DNA of 64,000 nt from Microbacterium terregens (GTDB lineage: Bacteria > Pseudomonadota > Alphaproteobacteria > Sphingomonadales > Sphingomonadaceae). A program made the translations under genes and the position numbers. The stretch covers positions 73,777 to 137,776 of the forward strand of contig NZ_BSEX01000001.1 in the NCBI RefSeq assembly GCF_027922045.1, given 5' to 3'. Positions 42,117-50,300 of the stretch are shown here, piece after piece; the first letter of the stretch is position 1; the number at the start of each line of letters is the position of its first letter. The notes beneath the pieces were generated by a model. It did no database searches, was not told the origin of the DNA, and saw nothing but the letters and a program-made list of their open reading frames with translations.

Positions 42117-43369
42117 GCTGCCTGGTTCCTGTTTGCGCGGCGGTCAATCAGTTCCAGGATCGCGTCAGCGCAGCGGTCGGAAGATTGCCCGTCGATCACT
42201 CCAACTTCTGCGCCAACCTTGTCCCACTGAACCCTCGTCGGCTCGCCCCGTCGGATAGCCGACAAACAGTCAGCGATCTCCGAGGCGCTGCGGGCTACCG
42301 GAGCACCGATAGCCGTCAGCCACGCCTGCTTGTCTCCCTCGGCCGTCTCCGCAAAGGCCGTCTCCGGCACCGGGACACACAGGATGCGCTTTCCCGCGAC
42401 CAAGCTTTCCAAGAGCCCGCTGGAGTAATGGCCGAGAACCACGTCATACTCCCCTAGCGTGGTCTCCAGTGGGCGCTCGCCCTTGTCGATCCGCACTAGA
42501 CCGCTGACAGATTGCTGCAGCGCGAAAACATGCTCCGCTTCTGCGCGCGGATGAACGCGAATGGTGAGTTCAACAGGCATTCGCCCGGCCACCATTCGGA
42601 GCCCCTCGGCTACCATGGTCTCCAATTCGGCGGCGACCTGCGCATCTACCTTACCATGCGCGGCGAATGGTTGGGTCAGGTAGAGTACCCGGAGCACACC
42701 ATCGCTTGACAGTGCATTCGTCGGTGGGAGCAACGCCAGCGGATCGTAGCGCGGCACCCCGCCCACGCGAACGCGTTCTTGCTGAACCCCAGCGTCGATC
42801 CACCGCGCGCGATATTCTGGGGATGCCGCGAGGATCAGGTCGTGACCAGCACAACCATAGCCCGGGATCTTCGGCAGAAGGCCACTTGTGGTCGCAAGCG
42901 GGGCCAGCGCCCCTTTCAGCCGCAGCACCGGCGCCCTGGCACCGCCATGGGCAATGCTGCAGAAGGGACCTTCCTGGATGAGCACGGTAGCTGCACCGCT
43001 TTGCCGAGCCGCGCGGATCATCGCCGTCTCGATATAGATCCGGTCGTGACACATCACGAGTACATCTGCGTCGCTACCGATCAGGCGAGCTCCGTAGCGC
43101 TGCATCCGCCGGTACATCAGCGGGCCGCCGTTCAGCAGCATGTTCATCGACCAGCTTCCGGTCGCACGACGCATGCCACACGCATCCGGATCTGCCACTC
43201 GGACTTCACCATTGCCCGGGTATGAAGTGCGGCCACCAGTCCGAAGATTGAAGGGTTGCGTGTCGATGAAGCGGACGGACTGGGCCGGCCGCCGGCGCTG
43301 GAGAGCGGCCTCCACCGCAGCAAGGGTTCTACCGGAAGATCCGCCGGTGCCCATCAGCACGATTGCCAT
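42113..43369 (-). CDS. putative sialyltransferase-like protein, paralogue 1 of 3
   Basis: A 418-residue protein with paralogues at 47456 and 50301. Shared landmarks are a nucleotide-sugar-type N-terminus, QEGPF (about 130), GHDLILAASPEYRARWIDAGV, GGVPRYD, a TQPFAAHGKV segment, RVHPRAEAE (about 272) and GHYSSGLLE (about 313). EGPF, HP and SS correspond in order and spacing to the (D/E)(D/E)G, HP and S(S/T) motifs of bacterial sialyltransferases. CDP-glycerol-transferase-type proteins share part of this fold and are an alternative. It is the only one of the three on the minus strand. Confidence 0.6.
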   Translation of the reverse strand: MAIVLMGTGGSSGRTLAAVEAALQRRRPAQSVRFIDTQPFNLRTGGRTSYPGNGEVRVADPDACGMRRATGSWSMNMLLNGGPLMYRRMQRYGARLIGSDADVLVMCHDRIYIETAMIRAARQSGAATVLIQEGPFCSIAHGGARAPVLRLKGALAPLATTSGLLPKIPGYGCAGHDLILAASPEYRARWIDAGVQQERVRVGGVPRYDPLALLPPTNALSSDGVLRVLYLTQPFAAHGKVDAQVAAELETMVAEGLRMVAGRMPVELTIRVHPRAEAEHVFALQQSVSGLVRIDKGERPLETTLGEYDVVLGHYSSGLLESLVAGKRILCVPVPETAFAETAEGDKQAWLTAIGAPVARSASEIADCLSAIRRGEPTRVQWDKVGAEVGVIDGQSSDRCADAILELIDRRANRNQAA

Positions 43370-43474
43370 TTGCTTTCAGGCTCCGCAGTGTCAGGAATTA
43401 TGCGGTTAGATGGGATCGCCGCCATCCGCTAGTAGCGTTGCGGCGCAGGCTCCGCTTGAAGCGGCATACGGATC

Positions 43475-44971
43475 ATGACATCTCGGCCGCGACACCGCGG
43501 GCGAGCCAAGATCTATATGAATATACCCTTGACTGTCAGGATGCGCCGCTCAGGCGCTCTCGAGCTAGACGCGATTCTTGCCGCAGTCCTGCTCATCGCC
43601 GCCATCCTGCTGGGCGGATCCTCCCGCCCCTCCTTCGGGAACATGGCACTGCAATTCATGGGCCTGGGTTCGTTGCTGTTCGCCTTTGTCCGGCGGGACC
43701 TCGTTCCCAGCGGCCGGATCGGACTCGCCGCTGTCGTCCTGCTGATCCTCGCGGCGGCCCTGCCCCTGCTGTACACGATACCGCTTCCTCCAAGCATCTG
43801 GACCGCGCTTCCCGGCCGGGATGAGGCGGTGAGGACCTATCAAGCGGCCTCTATTGCGCTTCCGTGGCACGCGGTAGGGCTGCGGGCGGGCACAGGCATC
43901 GCCGCCGCGCTTTATCTGCTCGCTCCTGCCGCAGTGCTCCTCGGCACCGCGCGGGCCACAGAAACGCAGCGCTGGAACCTGGTCTACATCCTGCTTGCGC
44001 TTGCCGCTTTTTCGATCTTCCTCGGACTTGCACAAGCCGGCCTCGGCAACCGCAATACCATCAAGGTGTACGGCACGAGCAGCGTCAACGGCGCGCTCGG
44101 CTTCTTCGCCAATCGCAACCATCTCGCCACCCTTCTACTCTGCGCCATCCCGATGGCCGCAGCATGCAGCATACGGTGGTTGAGAGGTCGCGAGCCGATC
44201 GAACGCATGACCGCGATCGCGAGCGCCGTTCTGGTCGCACTTGCGATCCTCGGCATCGCCGCCACCACCGCTCGCGCAGGCCTGGTGCTCGTTCTGCCGA
44301 TGATCTTTGGCGCGATGGCCCTTTTCGTGCGGTTTCGGAAGCTGACGCTGCCCGACTCCGCCCCTCGGGGTAAGGGTCGCGCAGCAGGTCGATGGATGCT
44401 GCCGCTCGGACTTGGCCTCGCGCTGATCCTCGGCCTGGCACTGGCGCTTCATTCCTTCGGTGCGGCTTTGAGCGGGCGCGTACAATCCCAAGGCCTGGTC
44501 GATGCAGGGAGACTCGGCTTCTACCAGGTCACCAGCGAGGCGATCCGGCAGTATTTCCCGCTCGGCTCCGGCCCGACCACCTTCACGCAGGTCTACGCCA
44601 TGCGAGAGCCGGTAGAGCAGGTCGCCAGCACCTTCGTGAACCATGCGCACAATGATTATCTCGAGATCATGCTCGAGTATGGCATCATCGGCGTGGTGCT
44701 CGTTGTGCTTTTCCTCGCATGGTTCCTATGGGCCGCGGCCACGGCATGGTTCGGCCGCGCCGAGCCTTCCTCCCTGCTGGGGGCTGCGGCCAGTGTGGCG
44801 ATCCTGGCGGTTCTGCTGCATTCGCTAGGAGATTATCCGCTCCGCACCACCACGATGGCATCCGTCTTCGCATTGCTCTGCGGTTTACTCGTTCCCGCTC
44901 CTTATCGCGTTCGGCGCACGTCTGATGCCGCATCGCAGCAAAGAATGCGTCGCCGAGTTGCTGCACCGTAG
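43475..44971 (+). CDS. Wzy/O-antigen-ligase-type membrane protein
   Basis: A polytopic protein of up to 498 residues with 10-12 hydrophobic segments. The Wzy_C/O-antigen-ligase loop is recognisable: a TTARAGLVLVL segment, then a large periplasmic loop with GRLGFYQVTSEAIRQYFPLGSGPTTF and the conserved FVNHAHNDYLEIMLEYGIIGVVL, whose HxxHNDYLE pattern is typical of ligases and polymerases using undecaprenyl-linked donors. The start could be ATG 43475 or ATG 43517; neither has a strong ribosome-binding site. A second Wzy-like gene lies at 53022, so one may polymerise and the other ligate. Confidence 0.8.
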   Translation: MTSRPRHRGRAKIYMNIPLTVRMRRSGALELDAILAAVLLIAAILLGGSSRPSFGNMALQFMGLGSLLFAFVRRDLVPSGRIGLAAVVLLILAAALPLLYTIPLPPSIWTALPGRDEAVRTYQAASIALPWHAVGLRAGTGIAAALYLLAPAAVLLGTARATETQRWNLVYILLALAAFSIFLGLAQAGLGNRNTIKVYGTSSVNGALGFFANRNHLATLLLCAIPMAAACSIRWLRGREPIERMTAIASAVLVALAILGIAATTARAGLVLVLPMIFGAMALFVRFRKLTLPDSAPRGKGRAAGRWMLPLGLGLALILGLALALHSFGAALSGRVQSQGLVDAGRLGFYQVTSEAIRQYFPLGSGPTTFTQVYAMREPVEQVASTFVNHAHNDYLEIMLEYGIIGVVLVVLFLAWFLWAAATAWFGRAEPSSLLGAAASVAILAVLLHSLGDYPLRTTTMASVFALLCGLLVPAPYRVRRTSDAASQQRMRRRVAAP

Positions 44972-45147
44972 CAGTTGGTATAAGAAACTTTAAGCGCAGC
45001 TCCTTCATCACGAGAGTGGGAAGGGTCGGTGGATAACGAGGTTCATTGGTCACCGCATACCGGTGCCATGAATGGTGGGGATAAAGCGATCACAGGCGCG
45101 GCGCGACGTGGCGGGGGCTCGTCGCGGCGTCATTCGAGGAGTTTATT

Positions 45148-46032
45148 ATGAGCGTCAAAGTTATCGCTGAGGTTGGCTGCAACCACATGGGCAGCATGGA
45201 CATCGCCAAGGAGCTGATCCAGGTCGCGGCGATTTACGCCAAGGCGGACGTGGTCAAGTTCCAGAAGCGCAACAACCGGGAGCTTCTGACCGAAGCGCAG
45301 TATAACGCGCCCCACCCGAACCCCGCCAATTCCTACGGCGACACCTATGGCGCGCACCGCGAATTCCTCGAGTTCAACGTCGACCAGCACCACGAGCTGA
45401 AGGCCGAGTGCGAGAAGTTCGGCATCGAATATTCGACGTCGGTGTGGGACACGACTTCGGCACGCGAGATGGCGACGCTGAAGCCGTCGCTGCTCAAGGT
45501 CCCCTCGGCCTGCAACCTGCACTTCGAGATGCTCGACGTCCTCGCCAAGGACTTCGACGGCGACATCCACCTGTCGCTCGGCATGACCACCCATGACGAA
45601 GAGCAGCAGATCGTCGACTTCTTCGTCGAGCGCGGCCGTGCCAAGGACCTGGTCCTCTACGCCTGCACCTCGGGCTATCCGGTTGCCTTCGACGACCTCT
45701 GCCTGCTCGAAGTGACCCGTCTGAAGGACAAGTTCGGCGACAAGGTGAAGTCGATCGCCTTCTCCGGCCACCACCTGGGCATCGCTGCCGACATGGCTGC
45801 CGTGGCCCTGGGCGCCGAGTGGGTCGAGCGCCACTTCACGATGGACCGCACCTGGAAGGGCACCGACCACTCCGCCTCGCTCGAGCCTGACGGTCTGCGC
45901 CGCCTGTGCCGCGACGTTCGCGCGGTCGCCAAGTCGCTCAAGTACAAGTCGACCGAGATCCTGCCGGTCGAGCAGGTTCAGCGCGACAAGCTGAAGTGGC
46001 GTCCGAAGCCCAAGGCTGCCGAAGCGGCCTGA
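45148..46032 (+). CDS. neuB: NeuB-type nonulosonate synthase lacking the SAF domain
   Basis: A 294-residue TIM-barrel enzyme condensing phosphoenolpyruvate with a hexose or acetylhexosamine. Landmarks are AEVGCNHMGSMDIAKELI, VKFQKRNN, LLKVPSACNLHFEML, HLSLGMTTHDEE, YACTSGYPV and GAEWVERHFTMDRTWKGTDH. Canonical NeuB is about 345 residues and ends with an antifreeze-like SAF domain that reaches into the partner's active site; this protein stops after the barrel with a short Lys/Pro/Ala tail. GAGGAG 7 nt before the ATG is strong. Codons are much more C/G-ending than in the downstream cluster genes, suggesting high expression. A 27-codon frame (45068-45151) overlaps its start. Confidence 0.85.
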   Translation: MSVKVIAEVGCNHMGSMDIAKELIQVAAIYAKADVVKFQKRNNRELLTEAQYNAPHPNPANSYGDTYGAHREFLEFNVDQHHELKAECEKFGIEYSTSVWDTTSAREMATLKPSLLKVPSACNLHFEMLDVLAKDFDGDIHLSLGMTTHDEEQQIVDFFVERGRAKDLVLYACTSGYPVAFDDLCLLEVTRLKDKFGDKVKSIAFSGHHLGIAADMAAVALGAEWVERHFTMDRTWKGTDHSASLEPDGLRRLCRDVRAVAKSLKYKSTEILPVEQVQRDKLKWRPKPKAAEAA

Positions 46033-46038
46033 TGCTGC

Positions 46039-46060
46039 GGGGCTCGGAAGAACGAGCCCC
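46039..46060. terminator. hairpin after neuB
   Basis: GGGGCTCG, 6-nt loop, CGAGCCCC just after the neuB stop, without a T-run. It may stabilise the neuB 3' end or partly terminate, letting neuB be expressed more highly than the genes that follow. The remaining gap to 46203 shows nothing else. Confidence 0.55.
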
Positions 46061-46203
46061 GTCGTAGAGTGTGCACCGACCGCTTGGCCCCTGCAGCGCC
46101 GGGCGGTCGGTGATGCCCGTTTTGGCCGTGCACGTCGCGTCATGCGCGGGTGCCGATGGTCATATCCCGGTGATGCGCCCGGCATCCTCAACGCGGATTT
46201 TAC

Positions 46204-47412
46204 ATGTCGATCGCAAACAAGGTTCGTCGTCTAGGACTTATCGCTTCTCGGCAGCCCGGGAAGTTTCCCGCCTTTGTCGCGCAGCGGCTCACGTCCAAGT
46301 TCCGCTCGGACCGCGCGAAGCGTGGATCCGGCTATGTCAGCCACTATGGCGCATGGCACGGCAACGCCGGCGACGTGATGATCGTCTATGCGCAGCATGC
46401 GCTGATCGACTCTTATTACGGCAACCAGGTGTGGGTCGACGAGAACCACAAGAAAAAGGTCGAGGCCGCGGACGTCGCCCGCATCAACAAGGATGCCAAG
46501 GTGATCATGGTCGGTGGCGGCGGCCTGCTGCTGCCAGACCGGCATCGTGCGATCCCCAATACCGACAGCGACTGGCTGTGGAACGTCTCGCTCGATAACC
46601 TGGCCGCCTATGAGAAGCCGATGATGGGGTTCGCCATCGGCTACAACCGCATGAAGGGTCAGGATGAATTCCGATCCTATTTCAAGGACCACATCGCCGC
46701 GACCGTCGAAAAGTCGGTGTTCTTCGGGATGCGCAACACCAGCAGTCTTGAAAAGCTCTCGAGCTACCTGCCCTCGCGCGTGGCCGACCAACTGACCCTG
46801 CAGCCCTGCCCCACAAACCTGATGTCGATCGTCCGGCCGAAGACCTGGGCGGCCAAGCGTGACCCCAACCGCAAGGCGGTGGTCTTTGTGCTGTTCATGG
46901 GATTCAAGAAGCTCGGCATCGTGGAGGATCACGCGAAGATCCTGCGGATCGCCAAGCAGGCGAAGCGGATGCAGAAGGACGGGTGGGAGATCCACATCGC
47001 CACCCACACGATTGAGGAACTGGCAGCATTGCCGGCGTTCCGCGAAGCGGGCGTGCGGTTCAAGCATCGCATGCTGGACATGATGTCGCGCGAGGACATC
47101 GTTCAATATTATCGCGACAAGACGCTGGTCATCGGCATGCGGGGTCACGGCGTCATGTTACCCTATGGCATCGGCGTGCCGGTGATGGGCATCATCAACC
47201 ACGTAAAGGTGCGCTATTTCCTTGAGGAAGTGCAGCTAGGCGACCAGACCGTCGACCTGGACGATCCGCATTTGGAGGATCGCGTCCAGGAGATGGTCAC
47301 CAGCTTCGATGCCAATCGTCCAGCGATGTACAAGCGCATCGACGACCAGAAGCAGCGCTTGTGGGCAACGACTCAGGCCAATCTGGACAAGTTGGCGCCG
47401 TATTTCGGCTGA
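46204..47412 (+). CDS. polysaccharide pyruvyl transferase family protein
   Basis: A 402-residue protein of the PS_pyruv_trans family. The N-terminal GAWHGNAGDVMI segment, VIMVGGGGLLLPD, FFGMRNTSSLEKL and the C-terminal signature VIGMRGHGVMLPYGIGVPVMGIINHVKVRYF match this GT-B-like family, which transfers pyruvate from PEP to form ketals on sugars; relatives also act in other transfers. No signal peptide, consistent with action on lipid-linked units in the cytoplasm. It is followed closely by the second sialyltransferase-like paralogue. Confidence 0.82.
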   Translation: MSIANKVRRLGLIASRQPGKFPAFVAQRLTSKFRSDRAKRGSGYVSHYGAWHGNAGDVMIVYAQHALIDSYYGNQVWVDENHKKKVEAADVARINKDAKVIMVGGGGLLLPDRHRAIPNTDSDWLWNVSLDNLAAYEKPMMGFAIGYNRMKGQDEFRSYFKDHIAATVEKSVFFGMRNTSSLEKLSSYLPSRVADQLTLQPCPTNLMSIVRPKTWAAKRDPNRKAVVFVLFMGFKKLGIVEDHAKILRIAKQAKRMQKDGWEIHIATHTIEELAALPAFREAGVRFKHRMLDMMSREDIVQYYRDKTLVIGMRGHGVMLPYGIGVPVMGIINHVKVRYFLEEVQLGDQTVDLDDPHLEDRVQEMVTSFDANRPAMYKRIDDQKQRLWATTQANLDKLAPYFG

Positions 47413-47455
47413 GCCGCGCCACGGCGCGCCCTCCAGTAGCGCGGCAGGAGAAACG

Positions 47456-48718
47456 ATGCGCGATACCGCTCGCCCGACGATTTGCTTCTTGGCAGTAGCC
47501 GGCTCGGCCACTGTCACACTGGGACTTCTCGCGCAGGGTCTGTTGGAGCGTTACCCGCAGGCCCGACTGATCGTCCTCGATACTGAAGCATTCAACACCC
47601 GGACGACATCCAAGCTGAACTGGACCGGACCTGGCGAACTAATGGAGCTTGCGCCCGAACAGTTCGGCTTGATTAACTTCACCAAAGGGACCTCGCAGGG
47701 CGCCAGCATGAACCTCGTGTTCAACGGCGGCCAGTTCGCGTTCGATCGCATCGTACGGCGCGCGCGCAAGCTGTTCCGGGGGCTTCGTCCTCACTTGATC
47801 GTGTCATGCAACGACACCTTCTTCGCGCAACGCGCCTTCCTGAAAGCGGCGCGCGCCGAAGGTGCTGCATCGATGCTGGTCCAGGAAGGTCCCTTCAGCA
47901 TCGTACGGCCTAAGCAGGAGAGGCCGGGCAGAACCCTGAAGAAGCGCTTCGCGCGGATCGCTCGTGCGGCGCACCTGCTGCCCCCGACGATGCCCTACGG
48001 CACCTACGGTCACGACCTCGTGCTAGCGTGCTCCGAAAGCTATCGTCGACGATTCGAAGCTGCCGGAGTTGCGAAAGACACCATCCGTGTCACCGGGGTG
48101 CCAAGGTTCGACACGCTTGAACCAGCCTACACGCAGCGGCATGGCAAGCGCCGCATCGTGTATGTTTTCCAACCTTTTGTGAAACAGGGCCGCGTCAGGC
48201 CAGAGGTGGCCTACCCGCTGTTCGAAACCTTGGTTGCTGGCCTGAACACCGCCTATCGCGCCGCACCGTTCGAACTCATCCTGCGAGCGCATCCACGAAG
48301 TGATGCCCAAACAATGCAACGTATCGAGCAGATGATGGAAGTTCCCTTCACGCTTTCTAGCGAGGGGGCTCTGCCTGACCTGCTTCAAACAGCCAACTGT
48401 GTAGTGGGGCACTATTCGATCGGCTTGCTTGAAAGCATCATCCTTGACGTACCTGTCGTGTGCGTTCCTGTGCCCCTCGCAGGTTTTACCGCCAAGTTGG
48501 AAGCGGACAAGCAGGATTGGTTCGTCCGCTCCGACATCCATTGCGCACAGACTGCGGACGAGGTGAGGCAAAGCGTACTAGCGGCGCTCATGAGTGCCGC
48601 TGCACCCGATATCGATATCAGTTCGGAGGTAGGGCCGCTCGACGGACGAGCCGTGGCGCGGAGTGTGCAGGCCGCAGCCTCGCTGATCGAGCCTAGGCTG
48701 GTGGGCAGGAACGCCTGA
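47456..48718 (+). CDS. putative sialyltransferase-like protein, paralogue 2 of 3
   Basis: A 420-residue paralogue of the proteins at 42113 and 50301. VQEGPFSIV (about 142), YGHDLVLACSESYRRRF, TGVPRFDTLE, VFQPFVKQGRVRPEVAY, RAHPRSDAQ (about 278) and GHYSIGLLES (about 318) correspond position by position. ATG at 47456 has AGGAG 6 nt upstream and is preferred to a frame extension over the previous gene. It is followed by the flippase at a 1-nt gap. CMP-sugar use is inferred from the motif order. Confidence 0.6.
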   Translation: MRDTARPTICFLAVAGSATVTLGLLAQGLLERYPQARLIVLDTEAFNTRTTSKLNWTGPGELMELAPEQFGLINFTKGTSQGASMNLVFNGGQFAFDRIVRRARKLFRGLRPHLIVSCNDTFFAQRAFLKAARAEGAASMLVQEGPFSIVRPKQERPGRTLKKRFARIARAAHLLPPTMPYGTYGHDLVLACSESYRRRFEAAGVAKDTIRVTGVPRFDTLEPAYTQRHGKRRIVYVFQPFVKQGRVRPEVAYPLFETLVAGLNTAYRAAPFELILRAHPRSDAQTMQRIEQMMEVPFTLSSEGALPDLLQTANCVVGHYSIGLLESIILDVPVVCVPVPLAGFTAKLEADKQDWFVRSDIHCAQTADEVRQSVLAALMSAAAPDIDISSEVGPLDGRAVARSVQAAASLIEPRLVGRNA

Positions 48719-48719
48719 C

Positions 48720-50252
48720 GTGGCAAGAACCTCCTTTCGCAACCGCATGCTCATCTATCTGGGGCTCGGCTCGCTTCAGAGCGCATTCTCGCTGCTGCTT
48801 ACGCCAGCGTACGCACATATCCTGCCGGTTCGCGAGTTCGGCCTGTTCGGACTGCTGCTCTCGTTCGAGCAACTGTTCGTACTGCTGATGGATCTTGGCC
48901 TCTCGGGCGGCGCAGTGCGTACGTACTATGACGAACGCCGACATGGCGACATGGTGTTCAGTGGTCCCACGATCGTCAGCTACTTCCAGAGACTGGCGCT
49001 GATCGGATCTAGCGCGATGATGGCTCTCATCGCCCTGGCCTTGATCGGGTATGACGCGCTGAAGCCACAGCCGGTCGAAATCGTGATCGGATTCGGTCTC
49101 ACGATTGCTTCGGCCTGGTTCCAACGGATCAACAATCTCGCTGGCACCACCTATCGTGCGCAGGAAGACGCGCGATCGTTCGCAATCCTGGCACTCTCGC
49201 GCATGATCGGGCTCACCGCGACTACGCTGTTGATCCTGTTCGTGTTCGACTGGGGACTGATGGGTGTGATCGGCACGCGCGTTGCTGTTTTCGGCCTGAC
49301 GGCGGCGTACGAACTATACCATACCATCCAGCCACGTTTGCCACCCGAGGAGGACGCGAGCGTACGCGCTCTTATTCGTCGCTCGGTTCGCCGGTTCTCA
49401 TTTCCCCAGCTGCCACATGAGTTGATGAAGTGGGGCCGTACTCGCGGTAATCGCGTAGTGATCGCTGGTTCGCTGAACCTTGCCAGCCTGGGCATCTACA
49501 ATGCGGCCTTGGCCCCAGCCTCCGTTCTGCAGCTCACCAGCACCGCATTCAACCGGGCGTTCGAGCCGTTCTTCTATCGTGAGATGCGCAAGGGCGAGGA
49601 GGCGGTTGCCCACGTCCTGAATTCGACAGGCGCATTGTTCCTTACGATACAGGCAGGGATGGCGTTGCTGGTCATCGCAGTGCTTCCGGAAGCGTTCCGC
49701 TTACTTTTTCCAGCACCCTATCACGCAGCAGGTGCCTATGCGCCCCTGTTCGTCACCGCCAACTTCGTCTCCTCTATGCAAGGCCTCTTGATCAAGGCTT
49801 TGCTTGATCGCGGGGAAGTCAAGTTCATGCCGCTGATAACGGGCATGTCGACCTTGATCGGTTTGACGGCCACCTACGCACTCGCGCACAGCTTTGGCCT
49901 CTCAGGCGCTGTCTTCGGCTCGCTGTTCACCGCACTGCTGGCGGTGCTGTTCACGTGGCTCGCGCTGAACCGGAAGCTGCGTGATCGTACCTTCCCCGCG
50001 GTCGAGGCGCTCGTGCTGGGCGGTACCCTGATCGCGACAGCGCTGCTTCCCTCCTTCTTGCAGGTGGAATGGCTCTCGCCGGAGAGTCTCTGGTGGCGAC
50101 TTCCCGTGCTCGGCGGAGCAGCGCTACTCTCCGGCCTCTGGTTTTCGTTGCGCCACCCCGAAATGCTGCGTCTGGTGTTGACCAAGCTGTGGCCCGGACG
50201 CTTCCGCAGAAAAGCGTTGGGGGCATCCTCAAACGCCAGCAAATATCCGTAA
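48720..50252 (+). CDS. Wzx-type polysaccharide flippase
   Basis: A 510-residue protein with about 12-14 membrane segments. The opening FRNRMLIYLGLGSLQSAFSLLLTPAYAHILPVREFGLFGLLLSFEQL belongs to the oligosaccharide-flippase/polysaccharide-synthase family of the MOP superfamily, and the repeating segment ATGWG-type bundles with a RTRGNRVVIAG loop fit. It would move undecaprenyl-linked repeat units to the periplasmic leaflet for a Wzy polymerase. GTG at 48720 is next to the previous stop with AGGA upstream. Mid-operon position supports the role. Confidence 0.85.
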   Translation: MARTSFRNRMLIYLGLGSLQSAFSLLLTPAYAHILPVREFGLFGLLLSFEQLFVLLMDLGLSGGAVRTYYDERRHGDMVFSGPTIVSYFQRLALIGSSAMMALIALALIGYDALKPQPVEIVIGFGLTIASAWFQRINNLAGTTYRAQEDARSFAILALSRMIGLTATTLLILFVFDWGLMGVIGTRVAVFGLTAAYELYHTIQPRLPPEEDASVRALIRRSVRRFSFPQLPHELMKWGRTRGNRVVIAGSLNLASLGIYNAALAPASVLQLTSTAFNRAFEPFFYREMRKGEEAVAHVLNSTGALFLTIQAGMALLVIAVLPEAFRLLFPAPYHAAGAYAPLFVTANFVSSMQGLLIKALLDRGEVKFMPLITGMSTLIGLTATYALAHSFGLSGAVFGSLFTALLAVLFTWLALNRKLRDRTFPAVEALVLGGTLIATALLPSFLQVEWLSPESLWWRLPVLGGAALLSGLWFSLRHPEMLRLVLTKLWPGRFRRKALGASSNASKYP

Positions 50253-50300
50253 GGCCGGCGCTACTTGCAGCGCTGCGCCGAGCACCGGTAACGGCAGGTC

